Origin: Phytophthora sp. 'mugwort'
Lineage: Eukaryota; Oomycota; Peronosporomycetes; Peronosporales; Peronosporaceae
Length of the DNA: 64,000 nucleotides
NCBI GenBank assembly: GCA_033558025.1
Contig: JAUCEF010000001.1
Coordinates: 186,001 to 250,000, forward strand
Reading direction: 5' to 3'
Part shown: in pieces, positions 1 to 12,698 of the stretch
How positions within the stretch are numbered: the first letter of the stretch is position 1
Layout of the letters: every line of letters begins with the position of its first letter
Notes under the pieces: model-generated
What the model was told of the DNA's origin: nothing
What the model saw: only the letters and a program-made list of their open reading frames with translations
The model's database searches: none
Position numbers and translations under genes: made by a program

Positions 1-137
1 CTGGAGACGTCCCCACTTGGCTTTGATGGACTCCACGTAGCCCGATCGCTCTTACGTGTGCAACTGGCGTGCCTACATTTATCGTTGCCTGCTATCTACT
101 AGGTCCTCCTCCTCATCTACTGAATCTTCTGTGCGTC

Positions 138-1172
<1,035 letters not shown>

Positions 1173-1293
1173 TTAATAAAAACCATGTATTTATGTGCAC
1201 CACACAGTGTGTAGTGCACACCACATTGGCTTACAGCTTCACTTCTGTCAGTAGCCGAAAAGCCTCAGACGGAGACAAAGGGCGGAGCTGAGC

Positions 1294-3655
1294 ATGGAAC
1301 AAGCTGCAGTCCCCGACACGCGTCCGCGACGCGGAGCCTCGCGCGCCACTCGATCCGCCGTCAAGACGTCGAGACGCGAGATGTTGAAGCCCTCGCGCGG
1401 TGGTGGGTCCTCAGCTGATGAAGAAGAGGAGGAAGAAGAGGAAGAAGAGGAGGAGGAGGAGATTGAGGAGGAGGAGGAGGAGCCCGTGGATGAAGCCGAC
1501 GAAGCCGAGCTGGACGCCATCGACGCCGCGTACCGTATCTCGCCCACGGCACGGGAGCTGCACACACTGGAGCAAGGAACGCTCGTGCGTATCCTCAAGA
1601 CGCCCGACGTGGAGCAGCGCGTGCCCCACACAGTGTTAAAGGTGGGCGTGGTGGAGGAGGTGCCGCAGCATCCTAATACCTGGTTCAAGGTGCGTATCCG
1701 TGACGGCGATGTGGTCTACAAGTACCGTCCGTCAGCGCTCGAGGTGCTGGAAGATGGAGACGACGTTAGTAGCCCTGCAGATTCTCCGCTTCACAGCCCC
1801 GTGGCAACTCAACAAAAGCATGTAGAAGAAGGAGAACAGAAGGAAAAGAGCAGACATCATGATGATATAGAGGAAGGAGAGCACAACAAGGAGAGTGAAG
1901 AGAATCATCGCCTGGAGACAGGTACCCGTGTCCATTTGAAGTTGGAGACGCTGCCCAATGCCGAGAAACGCTATCTAAAGAACTATGACGGGAAGCAGGG
2001 CGTGGTTATTGGATATGGGAAAGGAGACGTCAATGTGCGGCTCGATACCGACGAAGATGTCGTGCTGACACTGCATCAAAAGCACCTGGTTGTAGTATCA
2101 GCGGAGCTGGATGGAGAGGATGATGACGACGAAGAAGAAGAGAAGGGCGAAGAAGAGGAGAAGAAACCCGTCGTGACGTATAAGAAGAGAAGAGGAAAGG
2201 GGAAACTGCTGTCCGTGCTGGATCCAGACATGTGGATCGACCGCAAGTGCCGTATTAACGTCGGCAAATTCAAAGGCCAGCATGGTCGCGTCCTCCGCTC
2301 GGGCAACGGCTGGGTGCAGCTCAAGCTTGAAAACTCGAGCGAGAATACGGCCAAGCGTGCGTACGAGCTCACCCTTCTCGAGGATATGGAGACCATTAAG
2401 CTGTTGCATGCTAAGACGCTCGAGAAGGAAAAGAAACGCCGCGCAGAGAGCCGAGCGAACGGAATTAACCATCGAGGAGATGAAGCAGACGAGGAAGACG
2501 ACGACGAGGCTAGTCACAGTGGCACAGATGACCCGCTGGCAGCTGAGCAGACCGAGGACTCCCAGGGCGAAGACAACGGCCATCGCTCTCGTCGTGTATC
2601 AACTCGTGGAAATTATGGCATCTCGTGGATCGAGAAGAAGGTGAATCTACCGAATCGCAAGGGTTTTGGCATTGTGAAGAAGGCGGATCGTGATACATGC
2701 ACAGTGGAGATTCAAGCCACTAAAGTGCTACAAGTGTTTAAGAAGAAGGACCTACATCTTGCAGGTGATAGCCATGCCAAGACGGCTCGCCAGAACAGCC
2801 GCAATCGCAATAATGCCAAAGCTCGTGATAAACTTGGCCTTGCTGACGACGTGGTGCTTATGGGAACGACCCCGTCACGGTACATCGCATTCCAGGACCT
2901 TGTTAAGCGGTTCGCCATGCGTCGACGTGAAAAGCTCAAGAAACGACCAAATCTGATCGAGTGGCAAGCGCGACTGAATCTGAATTATCTCGAGAACGGG
3001 TTCTGGGATAAAAACAATCCCTCAGTGGTCGATCTCGTTGTGGTTCCTCAGTGTGAGATCTGTAGCGTCGAGAAAGAGGTACGATGTAAAATGTGTCATT
3101 GGGTTTCCTGGTTATTGTCTCTAATATTTTTATTCTTGTTGACAGGATGTGGATGGTCATTGTTGGAACAACGAGTGTCCGAGATGTCCTGCCTTTAATC
3201 TGGACTCGTTTGATCCGAAGGATGAGAAGGCGCTTATGCGGGTGCCAGTCGCACCATTTGCCAACAATAATATCACTACTTCGCTGTGCCTCCCACAAGA
3301 AGATTTGTCACGGAAGCGCAAACGTCGATCGCTTGATGCCACCCCAACTGGACGAAGCCAAGTCGACACTGAGCAGTTTACTTCACCTAAGGAACCCATG
3401 AAGACCAAGAGAGAGGTTACTAAGTCCAAGAAGAACGCCATCGGAACCGCAGACAACGATGCAAGGAAGAAACCGGGACAAGCTATTACTGGTCAAGGTG
3501 ATTCCAAAAGAAGTAAAGCAGTTGCGAAGAAAGCGAAGCCGGAAAAGAGTTCCAGGATGGACGGCCCCAGTGCCTTAACTCAAGCTGCCGAGTCGGGAGA
3601 GACGTCGCCTACAAGTGCGTTCCGTCCTCACTATGACAGTATCTTCTCACGGTAG
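1294..3655 (+). CDS. Acidic protein with four KOW/SH3-like modules and a C-terminal Cys cluster
   Basis: Function not recognised. Two exons, 1294-3078 and 3146-3655 (donor GTACGA, acceptor TTGACAG), give 764 residues. After a nearly pure Glu tract (about residues 43-63) come four small beta-rich modules of KOW/Tudor/SH3 type at about residues 93-153, 208-268, 314-363 and 445-490. The third has the clearest KOW core (KFKGQHGRVL). The modules are separated by Asp/Glu-rich linkers. Near the splice junction is a Cys cluster, CEIC (587-590), HC (601), then CPRC (606-609), which may bind zinc. The tail (about 610-764) is basic, Lys/Ser-rich and disordered. The composition suggests a nuclear chromatin or transcription protein, but that is inference. 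The splice is needed to bring the two halves of the Cys cluster together. Confidence 0.8.
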
Positions 3656-4033
3656 ATAGCTCAATCTATCTGAGGCAAGACGTGCTGGTACGTACGTTCC
3701 GTTGGAACTCTAAAATAGTCTCGAGCTTACAGATCAATGTCCATGCATATTTCATGCTCTATACACTTGTGAACTCGTCTAACTTGATTGCAACGAATGA
3801 AGTGGCGTCCACGTGATACATTTCAACAGGCTGCTGTATCTTATCGATGCCTCCTTGAGCTCTGATCCCGTGTGTGTATAATTATCTGTTGATGACGAAG
3901 GTCGAGATTACAGACCTATGGCTGCTAACCAAGAAGCGTGGCAGAGTTGACACGAACGCGTTGCATGCGTCCGGTTGACTGGCAGTTGGGATTGGGACGC
4001 TGGGCTCCCCTTGAGCTCGGCCACATCAACTTC
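3656..4033. other. Intergenic, no gene seen
   Basis: Nothing recognisable. It presumably holds the 3' end of the KOW-module gene and the promoter and 5' leader of the EF-hand gene. An in-frame ATG at 3965 could lengthen the EF-hand protein by 23 residues. Confidence 0.5.
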
Positions 4034-5449
4034 ATGGCGCCGAAGCGCAAGCCCTCGCATTCGGAAGGCAAGCATGAACTCCCATCGGTCAACCCGCCGC
4101 CAATGCTGCAAAGGAAAAGCAGTAGCGTCAGCGTCTTGGACATAAGCGGTGGGGTTGACAAGGCTGCAGTGCAAACACGAGACCTCCCACGAGTTGAACG
4201 CGACACCAGCAGCTTACAGCACCTACGACCGAAGCAGGGGGACAAGAAGAAGAAGCTGCCAAACAATGGGTGGGCCACTGAGACTGGAGATTCGCTGCCG
4301 ATGGTGGCGAAAACCTCGGGCTCACAAGGTGACAGGAAATTCTCTCTACCACAAGATCAGAGTGCACGTACACGACGTCGACGTGCAGGAGACGTCATTC
4401 TCACTCGTCCAGCCACAATTGCTGTTGTGGTCAAGTACCAGCGTGAGTTAAAGCACTTACGTTTGAGGATTTCGTACGTTCTTCTCAACGCTAACCGTTT
4501 CTTTGCTCTGTAGTAGGACAGCACGAGCTCAAGAAGTTCAAAGCTTGCTTCAAACAGATTGATCTCGAGTACGTACGACGTACAGACTGTATTTTTACCC
4601 TTAAGTTCATGCTAATGCTTTATTACCTGGCAGTGCGAGTGGTGTGATCGACTACGACGAGTTCTTCGAGTTTATCGATGAAACCAAGACACCGTTTTCT
4701 GAAGGGCTATTTCGCATGATTGATGCTGATAGTAACGGAACGGTGAGGTCAATTTCGATGCACTTGAGCTTGTTTCTTCTCGTTGTGACGATATAAACAC
4801 TTCTGTTTCGGTTGGTAGATTGATTTCGAAGAGTTCGTCCATGCTACCGTGCTATATTGCATGTACACACGCAACGAGATCCTCCATTGTACGTCCTCGT
4901 GTCAGTATCGTTTCTCTCTCGTGAACTGATCGTCTAGTTTTTGCTATGGGATGACAAACAATTTGTCAGTCGCTTTTGATACACTCGACCCTGCTGCCAC
5001 GGGCTCTATCGGTGACAAGGAACTACGGCGTCTCATCAGTATGGTGAACGATGGCCAGTCCAAGTTCTCAGGCAACATTAACAATGCACTGAGTGAGTTT
5101 GATCGCAACAAAGATGGTGTCATCGACTTTGAAGAGTTCAAGAACTTGAACAAGCGGTTCCCGATGCTTCTGTTCCCGTGCTTTCGTCTTCAGGATCGCA
5201 TGCAAAAATCAACACTTGGTGATAGTCACTGGCTTCAGCTACACAAGCGTCTCTACGAACGACTCAAGACGGAGAATTATCAGGTACAAGACTGACCATC
5301 TCCTCTCTCTATTCATGATGATGCTGACATGTCCGCTTGTCCATGTTGTGACACAGCGAAAACACAACGGTGCACTCCCAGCGCTCACTCTTGTCGGTGC
5401 GCTCGTCAAGTTTCTTCGACTGGATCACCGCGACATCTACCAGCCATAA
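4034..5449 (+). CDS. Four-EF-hand calcium-binding protein, six exons
   Basis: A predicted calcium sensor. Exons: 4034-4442, 4514-4568, 4634-4742, 4819-4888, 4970-5283 and 5357-5449, 1050 bases in total (349 residues). A basic, Ser-rich, probably disordered N-terminal region of about 135 residues precedes four EF-hands: IDLDASGVIDYDEF, IDADSNGTIDFEEF, a degenerate LDPAATGSIGDKEL, and FDRNKDGVIDFEEF. The third loop lacks several acidic ligands and probably binds calcium poorly. The acceptor at 4969 was chosen because the nearer CTAG at 4937 breaks the frame, while 4969 gives ILHFAFDTLD, a normal inter-EF-hand helix. Start ATG 4034 is preferred; upstream in-frame codons include GTG 3938 and ATG 3965. 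Exon 2 has two acceptors three bases apart (TAGTAG), both in frame. It ends 11 bases from the convergent Nudix gene. Confidence 0.85.
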
Positions 5450-5460
5450 GCTTGAACATC

Positions 5461-6660
5461 TTAGGATGAAGACGACGTCATGTGAATAAAATCAAGCGGA
5501 TAGATCGGCTTGCCGGATGCGATATGGTTAAAGTATGTGACGGGCTCGGAGCCACGAAGCGGAAGCGACGCAACCTGATCAGCACGACACCACGTAGCGC
5601 CAGCGCTTTCGTAATCTGGAATCGACTTGGGCGGCTGGTCGCAGTCTAACGGCTCAGCGTAGAAGATGAAGCGCATTCGGACATACTGACTACCGCTACG
5701 GTCTTGTTTCGGGTGGTACTCGAGCTTCAACACTCCCGTGAGACGAATATCGATGCCAGCCTCCTCTTTTGTCTCTCGGATAGCTGCTTGTGCCGGGTTT
5801 TCGCCACTATCAATGCGTCCGCCTGGTAACCAGAAGCCCGAGTTGGCGAATTCTTGCACGAGCAAGAAGCTGTTGTACTTTTTGTTATGACACACGACAA
5901 GTGCGAACGAGTAGAGCGTACTGTCGGCCATATGGAACTCGCTCGTCATCTCGTGTCGTCCAGGAGGTCCGTGGGCATTGTACATGTGAACTTGGAATGG
6001 TCCTCGCGGGGTCTCTCGACATATGGGACAGTTGATCCCGTCTGTATTCTTCTCGTTGATATGGTACATTGGACAATGTCGCCAAAGCTGGTCCTCGTTC
6101 ATTCCATTCTTGCCGCAGAACGGACACATGAAGCCATCGCGTCCACCGGATCTGCCTCTGGGTTTCCGGTCATGCTCCTCTCCGCACGAGGCAATGAAGG
6201 CCAGTACGTCCCTCACGGCATCCAGCGAGTCTGTGACCATTGAGGCGCCTTCCTGGAAACACTGATAGCGACCCATGGGGTGCTCCGTGAGCTGCGGACT
6301 GAAAACGCAGAGGAAGATCTGCTTGCTGATCGTGCGGATCGTGCGCAGCAGCGGGTACAGACGGCGCTCTGAGAGCCCTGAAGCGCGGAAGAGCACGACG
6401 TCAAAGGGGGCGGAGGGAGCGTAGGCCGAGACCGCGTGCGCGCGCATAGGCGGCGCCTGCTGGTAGGCGAAGCGCCGGTCATTGCTGACGCTGGAGCGCG
6501 CGTGCGTCTGCATGAGCTGGTGCGTCACATCCTGCTCGTCGTTCACCGCCAGCTCCGTGACGAAGCCTTCATGGCAACAGGCCTGGACGCACGCATTGTC
6601 CAGACTGTCCAGAGGCACGTCGTGGCTCGACACGTTGCGGATCACCAGCGCGCGCTTCAT
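5461..6660 (-). CDS. Zinc-finger/Nudix hydrolase fusion
   Basis: A single-exon gene of 399 residues, starting at ATG 6660 (MKRALVIRN). Residues 1-160 look like an alpha/beta domain of uncertain identity. Residues about 179-231 hold two Cys/His clusters: CPFC followed by HCPMYH, then CPIC followed by HMYNAH, compatible with two zinc fingers. Residues about 250-390 form a Nudix domain with a full Nudix box (about 280-303: GG, RIDSGE, RETKEEAG), so catalytic Glu residues for hydrolysis of nucleoside diphosphate-linked substrates are present. The substrate cannot be told. Zinc fingers joined to Nudix occur in NUDT12/NADH-pyrophosphatase-like proteins, but here the arrangement is different. It is convergent with the EF-hand gene and divergent from the CFAP263 gene, 140 bases away. 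Confidence 0.85.
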   Translation of the reverse strand: MKRALVIRNVSSHDVPLDSLDNACVQACCHEGFVTELAVNDEQDVTHQLMQTHARSSVSNDRRFAYQQAPPMRAHAVSAYAPSAPFDVVLFRASGLSERRLYPLLRTIRTISKQIFLCVFSPQLTEHPMGRYQCFQEGASMVTDSLDAVRDVLAFIASCGEEHDRKPRGRSGGRDGFMCPFCGKNGMNEDQLWRHCPMYHINEKNTDGINCPICRETPRGPFQVHMYNAHGPPGRHEMTSEFHMADSTLYSFALVVCHNKKYNSFLLVQEFANSGFWLPGGRIDSGENPAQAAIRETKEEAGIDIRLTGVLKLEYHPKQDRSGSQYVRMRFIFYAEPLDCDQPPKSIPDYESAGATWCRADQVASLPLRGSEPVTYFNHIASGKPIYPLDFIHMTSSSS

Positions 6661-6800
6661 GGGCGACAAGAATGCCAATTTAAACAATAATTTATTTATG
6701 ATTATTACGATTAAAACAAATCAATGATACAGAGCAAAAAAGTACAAAATGACATTGATAATATACACGACGCGAAACGTCACTTGAAGTTTTCACGAGT

Positions 6801-7915
6801 ATGAACGAGGATGAACTGGACGACTTGGAGGCCAAGGTAAGCGCTCTGTAGCAGAATAAATGACAGCTAGTGTGGTGTAATGTGGAGTACTGACGTGGCT
6901 ACGTGTGTAGCTGGACGACGTGACGCACCAGAACGACGTGCTGAAGCAGGAGAACGGGCTTTTGGAGTCGTATCTGCAGCGCAACGGACAGCTCGCGACC
7001 GGCAGTGACGACGAAGAGAAGCAAACAGACCGAGACAAGAAGGCCGGTACGTCCAGACAGCGTCGTGTGCGCACTCAGGTGCTGCTCACGATCGAACAGA
7101 AGAACGACATTTGCAGTACGGAGCTTGAGGCGGCGCAGAAGGAGCTCGAAGAGACCAAGCGCTCGTCTGAGCGGCTCATTGACACGCTGCGTGCCGTACT
7201 GGAGGAGACTGACATTCGCATTGCAGAGCTCAAGAAGGACGCGTACGAGTTCAAGCGTGATATTGTCGTGGGCGCTGAGAACTTCCGCACGGGCAAGACG
7301 ATCGCTGAGAAGATGATCCGCTACATGGAAGAGAAATTACGTCAGAAAGACGCCGTCGTCGAGAAATTGCGACTCAAGAACGCGACACTCAAGAGCCAAG
7401 CGCAGAAAATTGACGCCCAGCTTCGTCACAAGGAAGAGATGGGCGACGCACTTCACTACATTGATTTCCATCAGCTACAGATCGAGAACAAACAGTACGT
7501 GGCCAAGATCGAGGAGCGCAACGAAGAGCTGCTACGTCTGAAACAGACGACGGGAAGCACAGTGCAAGTGCTTAATAACCTCAAGAAGCGGCTCCATGAA
7601 CTACTTGAAGAGAGTGCGTGGTTTCAAGGTGAAATCCGCACACGTACCGAACTGAACGAGAAAATCGTCGAAGAGATCGCGTTCGTGGAGGAGAAGAACC
7701 AAAAGGACTTGCGGCGTCTACAGTCACTGCAGCTCCAGCAGTCAACGGAGCCTAGCAAGGATATGCCGCAAATTCTGGACTACGTCGGACAAAAGGCCAA
7801 ACTGTTTGAGCTGCAGCACGAAATTAAGAACTACGAACGGAAGGTGGAGATCGCAGAGCGTGCCGTCAAGCTGAACCGCGTCAAGGACGCCAAGCGATCA
7901 CAAGCTCAAGATTAG
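6801..7915 (+). CDS. CFAP263: CFAP263/CCDC113-like ciliary coiled-coil protein
   Basis: Two exons, 6801-6836 (12 codons, M N E D E L...) and 6911-7915, give 346 residues, nearly all predicted coiled coil. The central and C-terminal part matches what I know of the CCDC113/CCDC96 domain (DUF4201): KEEMGDALHYIDFHQLQIEN, then KIEERNEELLRLK and VQVLNNLKKRLHE. CCDC113 (CFAP263) works with CCDC96 in motile cilia and at centriolar satellites. Oomycetes make flagellated zoospores, so a flagellar role fits. The short first exon is supported by a GTAAGC donor and a GTGTAG acceptor that keep frame. It ends 89 bases before the TPR gene. Confidence 0.85.
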
Positions 7916-8004
7916 TAGAGAGGTTGGTCGTTACTAGGATGAAAGGAGTACTTTAAAGAAACGACGCGACCCCAAGACGCAGTTTTATTTTTTCTATTGT
8001 GTCC

Positions 8005-10189
8005 ATGGAGAAAGCTCGTGTCCGACGACAGCGACAGCAATTCCAGGCGCAGTTTAATATCCAGTCGCGAGAATTACGCGATGCATTGGCTGCGCAGCTT
8101 TCGGATGGAGCTACTAGCCACAGGAATGCGGTCATCCAGACTCGATTCGTATTGAACTTCCAGTACAAACTTGGCTTGTTGTGTGCGGAATATGATGAGT
8201 TTGGGCTTGCGAGTATGTATTTCCAGCAAATTGTGACGAGTCTCGAAGCTGAGCGTCCAACGAGGCAGCTATCGGTCGAAGAGGCTGAAGAACTGATGGC
8301 TTTGAGGACAAATACTCTCAACTGGTTGGCTGTCACGCACTTCCGAGCTGGAAACCAAGTTGAAGCCATGAATTACCTACTGCAAGCGAAGAAATGTAGT
8401 CGAGACGAGTGCACAGCAGCAAAAGCGAGTGATTTGCCAGTGAACAAGCTTCTGACAGTTAATTGCGCTCTCTTCCTGCATGCTAAAGGCAGTCTCGTCG
8501 ACGCAGAGCAAGCAGCACAGTTAGTGGTCAATGAAGACCAAGCAGGTCCGAGCGAGGAATCTGAGGAGGACACACGTGCGCGAAGCACGGCCTTTATGTG
8601 TGCGTCCAGCGTTTATATTAACTCATTGTATGTCCTTGTACTAATAACACGTGAATCTTCTTGTAGTGCTGGCGAGTATATGTAAAGCTCGAGGTGACGC
8701 TGCTCGAGCCTTCAAATATGCCGAACGAGCGGTCTCTCTAGCGGATACTGTACAGGATCTTCGTCTAGTGTCTCGCGCGCACAACAACCTTGGGGTTTAT
8801 CGCCTCGCACAGGGCGATCTGAAGAGTGCGCTCAGTCTCTTCGCTAGCGCACATCGTGCTACCCAACAGACAAAAGACTTTGAGCAACAAGCGATCGTTA
8901 AATACCATCTTGGGCTTACGCTGTCGTATTTGGGCCGCAACTTGGACATTAATGACGATGAAGATGAAAAAAATGAACAAATGCAGCAGAAACTACAAGA
9001 AATCATGGAAAATACGACAGAAACAGTCGTTGACGATGAAGTTACAACAAAATCCTCGATACCAGAACCTGTATCAACAACAAAAACACCCAAAGACTTG
9101 TTCCTAGCAAGTGACGAGCTAACAAGTGCGTTATCTGAGCCAGATGAGGCACTACGTGTGTTGACTCAAAGCTGTCGTGGAGAGGAAGAATACTACGCCG
9201 GTGAGTTCCATACAGCTCAAGCCACGTTTACGAGAGCACTAGACCAGTTGAGCGAATCAACAAGTATCGACCAAGAAGAGACTGTGCTGGCTTCGGAGCT
9301 GGCAAAGCTACACGGTTTCTTGCTCAGCCACACAGGATGCACACAGCTCGTGTACGGGGACTTTACACTGGCCGAGCATTCATACAAACGAGACCTTATA
9401 TTAGCACTGGAGCAAGAAGATCTTGAAGCTCAACACCGAGCTACACGCAACTTGGCACTCGTTTACACTGCCACACAACGTTATGTGGACGCAATTCCTC
9501 TCTGGCGTGAAGCCCTTGAAGTGGCAGTTGTATTAGACTTGAAACGAGACCAATTGATGGCGTATTCCGGCTTAGGCTCAGCTCTTCGTGAGCTTCTACT
9601 GCTTAAAGGACCGGAAGCAGCCGACATAGCAGGATTTAACTCGAGTACTGGACCCATGCAACCTCTCCAAGTGTTTATCAAGCAACGAGCACTCGCAGAG
9701 CAAATAGGTGACCTCCAAGAGCAGATTTTGGCACAGCAACAGATCGTCAGTGTATACGAAAGCCCAGTCTTAAAGCCGCAAAGCGAGAGTGAGGCAAGTG
9801 AGACCCTCGAGCGTCGTCTCTCAGAGTGCGATGCGCTCGTGCAGCTCTGTGAAAGGTATGAAAACCTGCAGCATCGTACGGACGCGTACCGATCTCTGGC
9901 GAACGCTTTAACTTGTCAACTCGCGAGGCTCCGAGCTCGAGCTAAAGGTGACGGAATGTCGCCATATTATGGCTTAGTCGATGCGATTGCAGTGCTCTCA
10001 CACAAGCGAAATAGTGTGTGCACCAGCTACGAAGAGGCGGTTATTGCTCTCAAGTGTCAAGACGTTTCTGCACAAGGACTTGAAGACGAGTCGAAGCTTA
10101 AGCCTGAAGAACATCACGCTCGTCCGCTTACTCGAGTTGAGATCTTGCATCGCCCGTCAAGGAGTGGCAAGATGAAGTGTAATTTATAG
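8005..10189 (+). CDS. TPR-repeat protein, two exons with an ambiguous splice acceptor
   Basis: A helical-repeat protein of 711 residues if exons 8005-8627 and 8677-10189 are joined (2136 bases). TPR-like pairs are visible, for example LRLVSRAHNNLGVYRLAQGD, ATRNLALVYTATQRYVDAIP and the segment around residues 200-225. TPRs are protein-interaction scaffolds; the partner is unknown. The intron has donor GTATGT and a perfect branch-site-like TACTAAT, followed by TTCTTGTAG. Using that TAG acceptor (8666) leads to a stop after a few codons; only the weaker GCGAG acceptor (8676) keeps the TPR frame open. Both outcomes may occur. An acidic, Thr-rich insert of about 60 residues (around bases 8945-9110) interrupts the repeats. 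It is convergent with the PP1-like gene, 59 bases apart. Confidence 0.75.
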
Positions 10190-10248
10190 ATATTTAAAAA
10201 AATCTATGGCTAGTTTATTAGCTGTTTGGTTGCAAAGTGCCCATTCTC

Positions 10249-11305
10249 TTAAATCTTTTTAGATAATTTGCGCTTATCACCTGACGCGAGTACTTTGAAG
10301 GAGCAACGAAGATGCTCATCCACGACCAACATGGCACCAGCATTGTCGAATTCGTTACAGTAGTTTGGCGCCGAGAAAATCGTCACAAGTTTGCGCCCTG
10401 CGAAGAATTCGTAGCCGTCCGAGACGACCTGGTGCGCTCGGCATACGAGATCGAGATCGTGAGTCTTTAAGAACTGATCCACTACATCCGTTCCGAAAAT
10501 GTACGACACGCCACGATCGCTCTCGGTCCAGCCCTGACTATCCGGGTCTGGGTCGGACCACAGCAGATCGCAGAGCAATCCTTCGTCAGGTACGTCTGTC
10601 GGGCGGCGGATGTTTTTGATTTGATCGAGCGTATACAAGTCAGGCGAAAGTCCTCCGTGTGTGCAGAAAATCTAGCAGTTTTAGCGCTGTGAGAGACTTT
10701 AATGCAACTTTTAGTTTCAACACGGATCGCGTACCTTTCCAGCCACTACAGCCGAGATAGGCATGCAGTTAAAGCAGTCACCGAATGTGCGCCAGACTTT
10801 GACTGAATAGCGACGCTTGCACTCATCGTAGAAGCCGTAAATGCGGTTAATTGAAGCGCATTCATGGTTTCCTCTTAATAAATAAAGCTGTTCTGGGTAC
10901 TTGATTTTGTACGCGAAGAGCAGACAGATCGTCTCGATACTCTGCATGGCTCGATCAACGTAGTCTCCCAGAAAAAGGTACCGCCGTTCGTCCGGGAAGC
11001 CTCCCATTTCAAACAACCGCAGCAGGTCCGAATACTGCCCGTGCGTGTCGCCACAAATGTTAGTTGGCGCTGGGACTTCGACAAGAGGGGGCTGTTCAAG
11101 GAAAATCTGGATGAAAAGTAGAGAAAAGTTAGTTTAACACGGCGGAGGGGGGACAATAGACTGTACGCACCGTGCGAATTCTACGACAGAGCAGCAGCAC
11201 TTCGTCCGTCGTAATGTCCGTGACTTCGGTCTGCGTCGGCTTGTCCTGCACGCTTAGTAGCTTACGGATGACGGCGTCGACGACCTGGTTGCTCGGGTCA
11301 GCCAT
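10249..11305 (-). CDS. PP1-type Ser/Thr protein phosphatase with altered signatures
   Basis: Catalytic subunit of the PPP family, closest to PP1. Minus-strand exons 11305-11171, 11106-10735 and 10671-10249 total 930 bases (309 residues). Seen: LLCRRIR, then GDTHGQ where PP1 has GDIHGQ; GDYVDRA where PP1 has GDYVDRG; intact [36 protein letters not shown]; and [17 protein letters not shown]. Metal-binding Asp, His and Asn residues are therefore kept, but two residues of the signature loops differ. The protein is shorter than typical PP1 (about 330), lacking most of the usual C-terminal tail. It may be an active paralogue of the main PP1 or a divergent one; I cannot tell. Start ATG 11305 gives [10 protein letters not shown]. 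Confidence 0.9.
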
Positions 11306-12698
11306 CGGGACGTGTCGAGTGTGCAGTACAGTCACTGGGACAAGACTTCCCAGTCGGAAGCAGATGGACAATGCAACCAACGAGTGTAGCTATTTTCTGC
11401 TCTCGCGGCCTATTTTTGCGGAATATTTTCCCGTATAGTTGAAGTTGGTATACACTTTCTGCCCAGAAACCAATCACATTGACGCACTGCTAAAAGAAAA
11501 AAGCTTCTAGCTGAGCTCAGTCGCTTGGCATGGAGTCCTTCCGTAGTATCCCCCTTTTGAGCCACATTCAGATGACAATATCGGAACTTTCGACCACTTC
11601 TCCGCCCGAAACGTACCGAGATTGGAACAGTAGCGTCGTCTGCCAAACTTGAGCCAGATAGGATGGAATCAGGGACCGGCGGTACAGTATCTCGCGCTTA
11701 AGACCGTTTTTCATCAGTCGGACACCATCTAGCCTCCTCTCTCACTTTCGATTATCCTTCTCACCATCACGGAAACGAGCCGCCATCGACGGAATCGAAG
11801 GACTTGTCCTGCTCAAAAGTACTTGACCCTAGAAGCAGCAGCAACAATATCTCTAATGAGGACCCCCACCATAGAAGCAATCTAATGGCGCATCATGCTC
11901 TCGTTCTTCGCCTGCGCTCAGACACGTGCGGTGTCACACGTTGTGCTGAGCAACATGCGCTGTTCGCACACCTTGACAATGCTCATGCTCCACATGGCAG
12001 ACGCTGGGCAAAAGCCGTGAGTTATAACCTCTTACCGTAGACTACGAGTCTTGGCAACCCAGCTGACGGACGTGCCGCGAGCAGTGTCAACCGTAGAAAA
12101 GCCGGAGGATCAGCAAGGTTGAACAAGGTGCATCAGGTGCCGATCGCGGCGGCTACGTCGTAGCCTACGGGGCGACAAACTTACCCTGCGGCCAGTGACG
12201 CCGGTCACACGCTTATAAGTGTATGTATCAGCTCCCACCTTGACGATCTCCAGTCGGCCATACATGTACGGCTGCTAAGGTGGCAAATCGACTGGAGTGC
12301 GTGTTGCACGGTGCTCGACACGAGTTGCACCTTGTCTCGTTAATGAAGACATGAGCTCCATAAAAATGTCGAACTCACCGTTAATAGTGGAATAAAGAGT
12401 TATCGATTCGCTGAAATGTAAAATAACGGATATGATATCATTCCTATCCGTGACGCGCCAGACGCGATCTTTGCTCGGAGTTCACCTCGACCGTTTTCAA
12501 TATGTTACACTATACAACAGTTAAACCAATCAAATTAACCAGCTTCCAACTATGTAACATATACTTTAAGTGATACAGTACTCCAAGCTCAATGGGGGAC
12601 ATTCTCGAAGCAAGTCATTTCTCGATCCGCTATCAGCACCACAAGAGCTCTGCCGATCGATCCGCGCACCTCCCGCCGTCGCACGCGCCGCTTTCAGG
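11306..12698. other. 1.4-kb intergenic region, no gene seen
   Basis: Several short open frames exist on both strands (for example 11804-12040), but none has a recognisable domain or clear splice partners. It separates the divergent PP1-like and acyltransferase genes and probably holds both promoters. Stretches near 12,380-12,560 are AT-rich. Confidence 0.5.

Noticed and set aside
1..137. Possible end of a neighbouring gene at the left edge
   Set aside because: Too short and no motif; the segment cannot be assigned.
1248..1688. Ser-rich minus-strand frame opposite the KOW-module gene
   Set aside because: It is the complement of the Glu-codon tract (GAG/GAA reads as CTC/TTC), not a gene.
4889..4969. 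Suspected frameshift in the EF-hand gene
   Set aside because: The CTAG acceptor at 4937 breaks the frame, but the CAG at 4969 restores it and yields a normal EF-hand helix, so no error is needed.
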